Shown here: positions 56,623 through 64,000 of the stretch, piece by piece | Numbering within the stretch: the stretch's first letter is position 1 | Layout of the letters: every line of letters starts with the position of its first letter | Origin: Microcaldota archaeon | GTDB lineage: Archaea > Micrarchaeota > Micrarchaeia > Micrarchaeales > Micrarchaeaceae | Direction of reading: 5' to 3' | Assembly: GCA_021834785.1 (NCBI GenBank) | Contig: JAKBRJ010000003.1 | Coordinates: 11,990 to 75,989 of the forward strand | DNA length: 64,000 bases | The notes under the pieces: model-generated | The model's input: the letters and a program-made list of their open reading frames with translations, nothing else | Databases searched by the model: none | Told to the model about the DNA's origin: nothing | Position numbers and translations under genes: made by a program

Positions 56623-58071
56623 ATGGAAGAAAATAATGAGAAGATGAAGCTCACGGCAAAGAAAGCGGATAACTTTTCCGAATGGTATACACAGTTACTT
56701 ATAAGCTCAGAATTTATTGATTATAGCGCAGTTTCCGGAATGATAGTCTACAGGCCTGATTCATATTTCATATGGGACCAGCTTAGAAACTCTGCAGATA
56801 AAATGTTCTATGATGCAGGCATAAAAGATGCATATTTCCCGCTTTTTATACCTGAACGCTTTTTAGCCCTGGAAAAAGAGCACGTTGAAGGATTTTCTCC
56901 TGAAGTTGCATGGGTGACCCACGCCGGAGATACCGAACTCAGCGAACGCCTTGCCGTCAGGCCAACCTCAGAAACTATAATGTATGATAGCTATGCCAAG
57001 TGGATAAGATCATGGAGGGATTTGCCTTTAAGGCTTAATCAATGGAACAATGTAGTGCGTTGGGAGTTCAAGCATCCGACGCCGTTCCTAAGATCCCGCG
57101 AGTTTTTGTGGAATGAAGGGCATACTGCATTTGCTACAAAAGAAGAGGCGGATTTGGAGAAGGACGTAATACTTGGCATATATGCATCTGCATTGAAAGA
57201 TTACCTTGCACTTCCAGGGATACCTGGCCAAAAGACTGAAAAAGAGAAATTTGCAGGAGCCGAAGCAAGCTACAGCATAGAACTTTTAATGCCCGATGGA
57301 TGGGCGATTCAGGGTCCAGCTTTTCATTCCGACGGGCAGAAATTTTCAAAAGTTTTTGGGATAAAATTCCTTGACAAAGATAATACTTCAAAATACGTAT
57401 ATCAAAATACGTTTGCAATATCTACAAGAGTATTGGGCACCATGGTAGCTACCCATGGAGATGATAAGGGATTGGTGCTTCCGCCTAAGTTGGCCATGAT
57501 ACAGGTGGTGATTGTGCCCATATACAAAGGCAACAACAAGAATCAAATATTGGAATATTCAAAGAAGATAGCTGGGTTGATCAGCGATGTGCGCACACAT
57601 CTAGACGATACTGATGCGTATTCGCCTGGCTGGAAATTCAACGAATGGGAACTCAAGGGTGTGCCGATCAGGTTAGAAATTGGGGACAGAGAAATGAATT
57701 CAGATTCAGTAGTCATTTTCAGAAGAGATACGCTGCAAAAAAAGCAGGTAAAATCAGCTGATTTGAGCGCAGAAATAAGGGAAACCCTTGATTCAATACA
57801 TCAAAACCTTTATCAAAAGGCAGAAAGTGCCCTTAAATCATCAATCCACCCTGCAGATACATATGAAGAACTGAAGAACGTAATAAAGACTGGAGGGTTT
57901 TCTCAATCACCATGGTGCGGGTCGATGGAATGCGAGGATAAGATAAAAGAAGAGACCGGCGCTAAGGCAACAAACATGCCTTTCGACGCACAAGTTGGCA
58001 TCAAAAACAAAAAATGCGTCTACTGCAGGAAGGAAGCCAAGCACATAGTCAACTTTGCAAAGTCATACTGA
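56623..58071 (+). CDS. proS: Prolyl-tRNA synthetase (archaeal/eukaryotic type)
   Basis: 482 residues, class II core. Motif 2 region is LNQWNNVVRWEFKHPTPFLRSREFLW, motif 3 is FAISTRVLGTMVATHGDDKGLVLPP. The C-terminal zinc domain is present (PWCGSMECED...CVYCRKEAKHI). This is the short ProS type without the bacterial editing insertion. It follows PRODH in the same direction; tRNA-Gln is downstream. Confidence 0.97.
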   Translation: MEENNEKMKLTAKKADNFSEWYTQLLISSEFIDYSAVSGMIVYRPDSYFIWDQLRNSADKMFYDAGIKDAYFPLFIPERFLALEKEHVEGFSPEVAWVTHAGDTELSERLAVRPTSETIMYDSYAKWIRSWRDLPLRLNQWNNVVRWEFKHPTPFLRSREFLWNEGHTAFATKEEADLEKDVILGIYASALKDYLALPGIPGQKTEKEKFAGAEASYSIELLMPDGWAIQGPAFHSDGQKFSKVFGIKFLDKDNTSKYVYQNTFAISTRVLGTMVATHGDDKGLVLPPKLAMIQVVIVPIYKGNNKNQILEYSKKIAGLISDVRTHLDDTDAYSPGWKFNEWELKGVPIRLEIGDREMNSDSVVIFRRDTLQKKQVKSADLSAEIRETLDSIHQNLYQKAESALKSSIHPADTYEELKNVIKTGGFSQSPWCGSMECEDKIKEETGAKATNMPFDAQVGIKNKKCVYCRKEAKHIVNFAKSY

Positions 58072-58108
58072 TAAAAACCTTTCCACCCAAACCCTTAATT
58101 ATGCGTGC

Positions 58109-58181
58109 AGCCCCGTCATCTAGTGGCCAAGGATAGCGGGCTTTGGACCCGTTTACGCCGGTTCGAATCCGACCGGGGCTA
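58109..58181 (+). tRNA. tRNA-Gln (TTG)
   Basis: Acceptor AGCCCCG/CGGGGCT, D stem ATCT/GGAT, anticodon stem GCGGG/CCCGT with loop CTTTGGA (anticodon TTG), T stem GCCGG/CCGAC with one C-A mismatch and loop TTCGAAT, discriminator A. No intron. A1-U72 and the TTG anticodon agree with archaeal tRNA-Gln. Confidence 0.94.
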
Positions 58182-58204
58182 TAGAATCTTTCAAGTGTTA
58201 TTTA

Positions 58205-59074
58205 ATGATAGAATGGTATTATCTACTGCTTGCATCATCGGTACTGATGGGTGTGTCCACCATAATAGAAAAGTATGCGCTGAAAGACGAGCACGCATCG
58301 GCATATAGTTCAGGATTTGCCATAGTAACCGCATTGCTTGCACTAATATTTTTGCCTTTTGCTAATTTTTCAATCAAACTTTTTGAAATTCCATTGCTAT
58401 ACATCATAAGCCTTATATCCACTGCTACGTATCTTTTTACTGCAAGAATTTTCAAGCATGGAAACATTTCAGTTGCATCGCCAATATTCAGCTCTCTTCC
58501 AGTACTGTTCATAGTTATAATGTCTGCAATGACCCTTAATGAGTACCTAAAGCCTATCCAGTATCTCGTTATTGCAATCATGATAATAACTGCCTACTTT
58601 TTGATGACCTTTGGGAATAAAAATGGCAGCAAGGCATTTGAAAAAACAAAGTACATCTATCTGATAGTATTGACTAGTTTCCTTGGGGCAGTGGGTGCCA
58701 TAATCCTGAAATACCTGCTTAATCTGGGAATGAACATCTTCACAATATTGATCTTTATAGAGCTCTTCATGGCTATTAATTTCACAGCGTATATGAAACT
58801 CAAATATGGGGGCCCGAAAGAGGTCGTATCGAACCTTAAGAAGTATAAGAAGTCAATTGCCGCAATATCGTCATTAACTACACTATATCGGCTTACGTAT
58901 TATGCTGCGGCGTCATTGATTTTTATAAGCTTGGTATCCCCTATACGCAACAGCATATACATAGTGATAACCACGTTCGCCGGTGGCATAATGTTTAACG
59001 AGAAAGGCATAAAAAAGAAGCTCGTCTTATCATCAATATTAATAATATGCGCCTATTACCTGTCTGTGCTTTAA
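58205..59074 (+). CDS. EamA/DMT-superfamily membrane transporter
   Basis: 289 residues with about ten membrane helices in two halves, as in the drug/metabolite transporter superfamily. The N-half opens YLLLASSVLMGVSTIIEKYAL and the second half starts LIVLTSFLGAVGAIILKYLL, the repeated EamA pattern with a conserved Lys/Glu-containing helix end. The substrate is unknown. It begins 24 bases after tRNA-Gln. Confidence 0.85.
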   Translation: MIEWYYLLLASSVLMGVSTIIEKYALKDEHASAYSSGFAIVTALLALIFLPFANFSIKLFEIPLLYIISLISTATYLFTARIFKHGNISVASPIFSSLPVLFIVIMSAMTLNEYLKPIQYLVIAIMIITAYFLMTFGNKNGSKAFEKTKYIYLIVLTSFLGAVGAIILKYLLNLGMNIFTILIFIELFMAINFTAYMKLKYGGPKEVVSNLKKYKKSIAAISSLTTLYRLTYYAAASLIFISLVSPIRNSIYIVITTFAGGIMFNEKGIKKKLVLSSILIICAYYLSVL

Positions 59075-59107
59075 TGGCACCTTATTCTCTGCAGTGTCGG
59101 TGCCATT
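59073..59107. terminator. Hairpin between converging genes
   Basis: AATGGCACC (59073-59081) and GGTGCCATT (59099-59107), 9 bp with a 17-base loop, just after the EamA stop and before the converging hypothetical gene. No strong T tract, so terminator or boundary hairpin. Confidence 0.45.
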
Positions 59108-59132
59108 AGCTTAATTCAAATGAGCATGCATC

Positions 59133-59555
59133 TCAAATATCTGCGTCTTCTTCTGCCTGATAAATCTTTCTTTTTGCTTCTAATCGCAAGAACTTTTTAA
59201 GTGCACTCCTGTCGTCATCAATCCTGTCTATCAATTCAGCTATTATCCTCCGCGTAAGGCTTTTTCCTATTTTTTCTCTTTTTGCATTAAGCTCCCATAT
59301 GAAATAGACATATCCATTTTCGCATTCGGGTAAATTAGAAAAATTTTGGTATGCAATAGATGCGATTTCATGCGATAAGCTGCTTTCCAAAATACGTTTT
59401 GTGTGCATCCTATATAATAGATCCATATCGCGCATGCCGCCCAATTCTTGTTTATACTTGTGTATAAGATCAAAGCTCATCTTGGCGGTTTCCTTTAGAC
59501 TGGATTCTAACTCCTCTCTCTCAAAAATACTAGTGCGATTAAGTCGTTCTACCAT
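59133..59555 (-). CDS. Hypothetical charged helical protein
   Basis: 140 residues, rich in Arg/Glu/Lys, predicted mostly helical, not recognised. A stretch near the middle, ENGYVYFIWELNAKREKIGK, is the only hydrophobic core candidate. No signal peptide or metal motif. It lies 27 bases downstream of the HHELTE protein in the same direction, so the two may form an operon. Confidence 0.5.
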   Translation of the reverse strand: MVERLNRTSIFEREELESSLKETAKMSFDLIHKYKQELGGMRDMDLLYRMHTKRILESSLSHEIASIAYQNFSNLPECENGYVYFIWELNAKREKIGKSLTRRIIAELIDRIDDDRSALKKFLRLEAKRKIYQAEEDADI

Positions 59556-59582
59556 TCAAACATCTCACATACTAATACACTA

Positions 59583-60203
59583 CTAAATCTCCATGCTTTT
59601 TCTGATTTCTTCGATTGCCTGATTATCGTGCGAGTACACATATGGGGATAAGTCCAGATTTTTAGGGCTGCGTTGCAGTTTCCTTGCATAGGTTTCATGC
59701 AAATGCTTTCCTACTTCATTGCTGTAAACCGTCCAGTCTATGCCAAGCGATTCAACATAATGCCTCTCAACGCTATCGGCTATTTCATGCGCGTATGGGT
59801 ATTCATACGCGTCATCAGTAAGCCATTTTTCTGTCAGCTCATGATGTCTTCCAATACTCTCTAAAGTACTTATGGTCTTTCCACCAATATCTAAAGAAGC
59901 TGGAAAATTTCTGTCTATAAAGATGGTCCTCCCATCTATCGAATATCCTCCAGTATATTTTATGTCATAACCTATATCTATAGTTATCTCGCTGCCCTTC
60001 TTACACTCAAGTATGTCTGTTGACTGAATCTTTTCGTAGTAGACTGACTTACTGTCAAAAGTTATCTCGCTGCCCTTCAAAAGTTTTTGTGGAAATCTAA
60101 ATTTCAAATATGTAGGCAGGATGAAATTAAGGGCAGATATTATATAAGAATTCTCTCCTTCATTGCTCCTTTCCATATGCTCTATGACTTCATACTTCTC
60201 CAT
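59583..60203 (-). CDS. Putative zincin-like metal hydrolase (HHELTE motif)
   Basis: 206 residues. The central segment SIGRHHELTEKWLTDDAYEY holds a His-x-x-x-x-Glu pattern, followed by PYAHEIADSVERHYVESLG, which could give further metal ligands; the preceding DGRTIFIDRNFP is a plausible edge strand. Short zincin-like proteins with this layout occur in phage and mobile contexts, but the fold is inferred. The N-terminal half contains KGSEITFD and KGSEITID from a 19-bp exact DNA repeat. Unknown function. Confidence 0.5.
   Translation of the reverse strand: MEKYEVIEHMERSNEGENSYIISALNFILPTYLKFRFPQKLLKGSEITFDSKSVYYEKIQSTDILECKKGSEITIDIGYDIKYTGGYSIDGRTIFIDRNFPASLDIGGKTISTLESIGRHHELTEKWLTDDAYEYPYAHEIADSVERHYVESLGIDWTVYSNEVGKHLHETYARKLQRSPKNLDLSPYVYSHDNQAIEEIRKSMEI
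59982..60000 (-). repeat. 19-bp direct repeat inside the HHELTE gene, copy 1
   Basis: AGTTATCTCGCTGCCCTTC on the plus strand, identical to 60060-60078, 78 bases (26 codons) apart in frame. Encodes the repeated KGSEIT segment. Confidence 0.9.
60060..60078 (-). repeat. 19-bp direct repeat inside the HHELTE gene, copy 2
   Basis: Second in-frame copy of AGTTATCTCGCTGCCCTTC; flanking codons differ, so only this core is conserved. Confidence 0.9.
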
Positions 60204-60247
60204 GCTTATAATAAGATGGTGCTATTATATTAATTTTATGAGGCACT

Positions 60248-60901
60248 CTATTTAGGTTCAATGATGGTGCCTTTTACTTCAATCCCATTCAAATATCTTG
60301 ATATATCCAAAACTGAATTTGTCACAACTACGCGAATGCCGTTTATTATGCATATTTTCGATGCCATGGGGTCAAAAATATAGTTGACGCCGGCTGTACG
60401 TTTATCTGTCATCATAGCTATCAACTTCGATGCGTTAATAGTTTTTATTGACTTGGCGTTTTCGAATGCTTTGGGGTCCTTTGTATAAACTCCCTTCTCC
60501 TTGGATATATTAAATATTACATTAGAACCTGATGAAACAGAAGCATATGCTGAACATACGTCCGTTGTCCAACCCGGTTTAAATCCACCGCTTACGGTTA
60601 TCCTATCTTTAAATTTCATCGATCGTGGATCTCCGTAATAAACCATACAATTAAAATATTTTGAAATCATAAAAGCGTTTATATTAGTGCCCATTATCCC
60701 TATACTATGCATGGCATTCATGGTCAATCCCAGTTTCCTAGCAAAATCTATATAGCTCCGGGCTAATCTGCCTCCCCCTACAATTATACCAAAATTAAAT
60801 CTGTGCATATCCATTAATTCCTTCTTCAAAAGTGACAGCGCATTAGGATGCGAGAATAAAAATGATCCGCCCAATGAAACTATAACTGTTTTTTTAGCCA
60901 T
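60248..60901 (-). CDS. pyrH: Uridylate kinase (archaeal UMP kinase)
   Basis: 217 residues of the amino acid kinase fold: VIVSLGGSFLF, GIIVGGGRLARSYIDFAR, then the UMP site PGWTTDVCSAYAS, GVYTKDPKAFENAK and the C-terminal VNYIFDPMASKICI (family: D-P-L-A-x-x-I). Phosphorylates UMP to UDP. It is expressed leftward; the upstream gap to AlaX (187 bases) is AT-rich with TATA-like elements for both directions. Confidence 0.93.
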   Translation of the reverse strand: MAKKTVIVSLGGSFLFSHPNALSLLKKELMDMHRFNFGIIVGGGRLARSYIDFARKLGLTMNAMHSIGIMGTNINAFMISKYFNCMVYYGDPRSMKFKDRITVSGGFKPGWTTDVCSAYASVSSGSNVIFNISKEKGVYTKDPKAFENAKSIKTINASKLIAMMTDKRTAGVNYIFDPMASKICIINGIRVVVTNSVLDISRYLNGIEVKGTIIEPK

Positions 60902-61088
60902 AAAACCACAAAAGCCCCAGTAACTATATACGCTAACCTAGGCAATGCTATCTATATATTTATTTGCAAACCTAAAAAAGTAACAAAACATGAAAAATTA
61001 TTGAGATGTGCGGGCATTTTATCAGCTAAAAGTTATGTTAAGCCAATCAACCTGCCTGTGTATATACCAATCCGGGGGCTTGAGTTTA

Positions 61089-61799
61089 ATGGTGGATAAA
61101 TTATATCTTGAACACATGTATATGAAGTCGTTTAAGGCGAAAGTTACTGCTGCAGAAAAGTTGGAGATACAGCTTGATAGAACGGCGTTCTACCCTACTG
61201 GCGGCGGGCAACCGTGCGATACAGGTACTATAAATACGGGCCACGCCACATATAACGTAGTCGAAGTCATTAAAAATGGAGATGACATTGTGCACGTAAT
61301 AGACCGCGAGGGCATAACGGTCGGCGAAGAGGTAAACTGCGATTTAGACTGGAGGAAAAGATATATGCATATGCGCTTTCACACAGCGTTGCACATATTG
61401 GATGGCGTAGTGTCAAAAAAACATAATGGATTGATGACTGGCGGTCAGATATACGATGGCAAAGCACGGGCGGATTTTGACATACCTGGACTTGACAAGG
61501 AAGGGGTTATTGGGTTGATAAATGCCGCTCAAACAATAGTGGATGAAGGGCATGCTGTAGAAGTCAAGTTTATGTCAAACGATGAAGCAAGTAAAATAAC
61601 GAATCTGGCGCGCACAGCGCCTGGCGAAGAACTGATGAAAAGTATGGCAAGCGTAAGGATAATAGACATAATAGATTTTGATTTTCAAATGGATGGAGGA
61701 ACGCATGTGGCAAATACTAAAGAAGTAGGGAAGATGGGCCTGTTAAAATATGAAAACAAAGGGTCGCACAACAAAAGGATAGAAATAAGCCTAGAATAA
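61089..61799 (+). CDS. alaX: Alanyl-tRNA editing protein AlaX
   Basis: 236 residues from MVDKLYLEHMYMKSFKAKV. The editing-domain zinc ligands appear as RFHTALHILDG (HxxxH) and the later GGTHVANTKEVG, where the usual Cys before GGTHV is Asp (MDGGTHV). It hydrolyses Ser- or Gly-tRNA(Ala) mischarged by AlaRS. The longer frame upstream to 61008 lacks family similarity and is dropped. Stands alone between UMP kinase and CysRS. Confidence 0.9.
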   Translation: MVDKLYLEHMYMKSFKAKVTAAEKLEIQLDRTAFYPTGGGQPCDTGTINTGHATYNVVEVIKNGDDIVHVIDREGITVGEEVNCDLDWRKRYMHMRFHTALHILDGVVSKKHNGLMTGGQIYDGKARADFDIPGLDKEGVIGLINAAQTIVDEGHAVEVKFMSNDEASKITNLARTAPGEELMKSMASVRIIDIIDFDFQMDGGTHVANTKEVGKMGLLKYENKGSHNKRIEISLE

Positions 61800-61909
61800 T
61801 CTGAGGCGATGGCGTACGCCGAAATCTACATATCATTCAATAAACGGCAAGGTTTGTTTGAACGAAAAAGCAATAAGGATATAAGTCTGAATATGCCTAA
61901 ATTATTACA

Positions 61910-63406
61910 TTACTGTCTTGCCTTTTTAAGACGTTGGCCATCCTTGCTATCCTCTATGATAAATCCATATTTATCCAATATGGTATCCCTTATTTCATCA
62001 GCAAGTGCATAATCACTCTTTACTCGCGCAATATCTCTTTTATCAAGCAATTCGATCACCTCTTGCGGTACCTTATCCTCCCCCATAAGTTCGGCAAGAT
62101 TTAATCCCAAGACGCTGTCAAAAAAAAGCATGGTGCCGATCACCTCCTTTGCGCCTGCTTTGCCAATCCTATCATCTTCGATCTGTTTATTTATGTACGA
62201 TATTAAATCAAATACAACGCGAAGTGCCTCTGGCACCATTATATCATTATTCATATGTCTGAGAAATTCATTTTTATGCGAATTAACGAGTGTGCGCAAT
62301 TTTTTAAGTTCTGCATTATCGTCCGATTTATTAATTCTATTTAGCCTGCGCATAATACCTTGAATCCGCATTATTGATGCCTTTGCAGACTCAAGACCCC
62401 TAAACGTAAAATTAAGCTGGCTCCTATAATGCGCAGAAAAAAGGAGATACCTTATCTCCCTCCATCCAAATCCCTTCTTTAATATATCGGCGACAGTGTA
62501 GAAATTCCCCATAGATTTTGACATTTTTTTATTTTCTACCAGTATGAATTCGCCGTGCATCCAATAGTTGACAAATTTTTTCCCTGTTGCACCTTCACTT
62601 TGGGCTATTTCATTAGGGTGATGTATGTATATATGGTCCACACCACCGCAATGTACATCTATAGTTTCTCCAAGGTATTTCATGCTCATTGCACTGCATT
62701 CAATATGCCATCCTGGAAATCCAATGCCGTAACCAGAATCCCATTCCATGTCCCTTTTTTCATTCTTTGGCGAAAATTTCCAAAGTGCGAAATCCGTTAT
62801 GTTACGTTTGTCCTTTGAAAGCTCAACGCGCGCACCACCTATAAGATAACTATTAAGCTGTGCAAAGTTCATTCCGGTAAGTTTTCCATAATCCTTGAAT
62901 TTTGAAGTGTCATAATATACGCCATCATTACGTATTGTATACGTATATCCATTATCGTCTAGTTTTTTTATTAAGGCCAACATATCATTAATGTGATCTG
63001 TGGCCATGGGGGATACTGATGGGTCTTTAATGTTGAGCACCCTGGAATAATTAAAGAATTCCCCAGTGTATATCTTTGCAATGTCCCAAGCCGTGGAATG
63101 GCGCCTATTTGCGCTTTCCTGTAATTTGTCTTCTCCAGTGTCTGCATCGCTTTTAAGGTGCCCCACATCGGTTATATTTCTAACATGTAAAACTTCATAC
63201 CCATTCAATTCAAGGGTTCGTCTAAATATATCCTGCCAGATGTATGTTCGCATATTTCCAATATGTGGGCTTTCATACACTGTAGGCCCACAGCAGTAAA
63301 TCTTCACTAAGCCAGCTTCCAATGTTCTTAAGGCCTCTATTTTTCTACTAAAAGTATTGAAAATGTGCACAGCACCATATTCTTTAGCACTACGATTGCT
63401 TGGCAT
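61910..63406 (-). CDS. cysS: Cysteinyl-tRNA synthetase
   Basis: About 498 residues, class I. HIGH motif is [15 protein letters not shown], with the zinc ligands near YCCGPTVYE and later Cys/His; KMSKS motif is [15 protein letters not shown]. Presence of CysRS means direct cysteinylation in this genome. ATG at 63406 ([11 protein letters not shown]) is chosen over a GTG 11 codons upstream. Converges on AlaX; downstream of the LamG gene. Confidence 0.96.
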   Translation of the reverse strand: MPSNRSAKEYGAVHIFNTFSRKIEALRTLEAGLVKIYCCGPTVYESPHIGNMRTYIWQDIFRRTLELNGYEVLHVRNITDVGHLKSDADTGEDKLQESANRRHSTAWDIAKIYTGEFFNYSRVLNIKDPSVSPMATDHINDMLALIKKLDDNGYTYTIRNDGVYYDTSKFKDYGKLTGMNFAQLNSYLIGGARVELSKDKRNITDFALWKFSPKNEKRDMEWDSGYGIGFPGWHIECSAMSMKYLGETIDVHCGGVDHIYIHHPNEIAQSEGATGKKFVNYWMHGEFILVENKKMSKSMGNFYTVADILKKGFGWREIRYLLFSAHYRSQLNFTFRGLESAKASIMRIQGIMRRLNRINKSDDNAELKKLRTLVNSHKNEFLRHMNNDIMVPEALRVVFDLISYINKQIEDDRIGKAGAKEVIGTMLFFDSVLGLNLAELMGEDKVPQEVIELLDKRDIARVKSDYALADEIRDTILDKYGFIIEDSKDGQRLKKARQ

Positions 63407-63460
63407 ATATTCATCGCACTTTTCATTATTGTATTGCACATTTAAATTGCTTTTCTGTAA

Positions 63461-64000
63461 TCAGGGTACTGTATAATTGCTTACCCACGCGTTTGTATAA
63501 GTTGAATTAAGCGATTTCCCATTTGCCCCATTTCCGCCATAATCAGCTGCGTTTCCATCTAGGGGTATCCAACTCACAAGGTTATAAAGATCGGCAGGAG
63601 CTCCGATTATGCCTTCTTTATAGAGCTGTTGCACCTGCGGAAAACTTAAAGATGAATTATAAATCTGAACGTTAGCTATAGAACCATTATACCAAAGACG
63701 TACTCCTGGGTCTATTGTGGTGTATATTGAACCTATCGATATATAATTTTTAGGGGTTATCATGAATCCCGGCGCAACGATGCTACTTGAGAGATTCCCA
63801 TTTATATACAATTGCAACGAGTTTCCATTATATGTTTCCACCAAAAAGAACCAATGATTATAATCGGAGGAATTAAACGGTGCTGTTACGAATTCCCATT
63901 GCGACCCTCGATACGTGGTGTTATAGATGCATGCGGCTGCCTTGAATACATTGGTGGGATATGTGCTGCTGCTTATTGCACCAGGAGCTCCGGGGGCGTC
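63461..64000 (-). CDS. LamG/ConA-like surface protein (3' part, cut by window edge)
   Basis: The reading frame runs open leftward from 64000 to a stop at 63461, so only the last ~179 residues are visible, reading DAPGAPGAISSSTYPTNVFK near the edge. A LamG/concanavalin-type pattern is clear: HWFFLVETYNGNSLQLYING, then NYISIGSIYT, WYNGSIANVQIYNSSLS and ending SWIPLDGNAADYGGNGANG. Such domains bind glycans on surface proteins. Asn/Ser rich with several glycosylation sequons, like the 25-kb surface protein. Confidence 0.75.
   Translation of the reverse strand, partial: DAPGAPGAISSSTYPTNVFKAAACIYNTTYRGSQWEFVTAPFNSSDYNHWFFLVETYNGNSLQLYINGNLSSSIVAPGFMITPKNYISIGSIYTTIDPGVRLWYNGSIANVQIYNSSLSFPQVQQLYKEGIIGAPADLYNLVSWIPLDGNAADYGGNGANGKSLNSTYTNAWVSNYTVP

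Noticed and set aside
1..64000. CRISPR array
   Set aside because: No regularly spaced direct repeats of CRISPR size were seen on either strand.

Overview
The window is archaeal and most likely comes from an ARMAN-2-like Micrarchaeota (DPANN) genome. The evidence is: archaeal-type ribosomal proteins (eL15, eL14, eL34, eL44), TFE, aIF2-alpha, GINS, RadA, thermosome, prefoldin and a diphthamide enzyme; tRNAs with bulge-helix-bulge introns; and above all a single-chain tRNA-splicing endonuclease of about 390 residues with the three-unit architecture described from ARMAN-2. The lineage is inferred from these features, not from a database search. Genes are tightly packed. Many starts are preceded by GGTGAT-like Shine-Dalgarno sequences, matching an ATCACCTCC anti-SD.

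Layout. 1-4090 (-): S10-type ribosomal operon L3-L4-L23-L2-S19-L22-S3, with S3 running off the left edge. 4191-4955 (-): a Pcc1-like protein and eL15. 5.1-8.7 kb (+): TFE, initiator tRNA, GINS, eL44, aIF2-alpha, a PAC2 protein and tRNA-Gly with a 12-nt intron. 8.7-11.1 kb: an accessory stretch with a small zinc-ligand protein and a possible frameshift remnant, two membrane proteins, a MITE-like element and a candidate structured RNA. 11.2-17.0 kb: RadA, aTrm56 and a bacterial-type gyrase (gyrB-gyrA). 17.1-28.3 kb: an AmrS-like radical SAM enzyme, VKOR, an HD hydrolase, tRNA-Lys with a T-loop intron, the splicing endonuclease, diphthine synthase, an Lhr helicase, a repeat-bearing surface protein, DtdA and an RNHCP protein.

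28.4-34.8 kb (+): nuoA, then an intact TnpB transposon, nuoB-C-D, then prefoldin beta, a DHH phosphoesterase and Mre11. 34.8-39.8 kb (-): eL14, CMP kinase, eL34, DUF106/EMC3-like protein, adenylate kinase, thermosome and an Mrp ATPase. 39.9-46.4 kb: SSB, then an envelope/glycan block (flippase-like protein, glycosyltransferase, sulfatase-fold enzyme, CPYC thiol protein, PAP2 phosphatase), tRNA-Trp with a 61-nt intron and a methyltransferase. 46.4-58.2 kb: central metabolism (citrate synthase, aconitase, malate:quinone oxidoreductase-like protein, threonine synthase, carbamate kinase, proline dehydrogenase) followed by ProRS and tRNA-Gln. 58.2-64 kb: an EamA transporter, two uncharacterised proteins (one with a zincin-like HHELTE motif), UMP kinase, AlaX, CysRS and a LamG-type surface protein cut by the right edge.

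The most unusual features are the tRNA introns (12 nt in Gly; 20 nt in the T-loop of Lys with a perfect bulge-helix-bulge) beside the broad-specificity endonuclease that could remove them; two conserved genes (GINS and Pcc1-like) with no ATG, GTG or TTG start; a TnpB element splitting nuoA from nuoB, with a tnpB-less relative supplying the stop codon of a DUF92 gene; and a 21-bp palindrome over the TATA box of the prefoldin operon.
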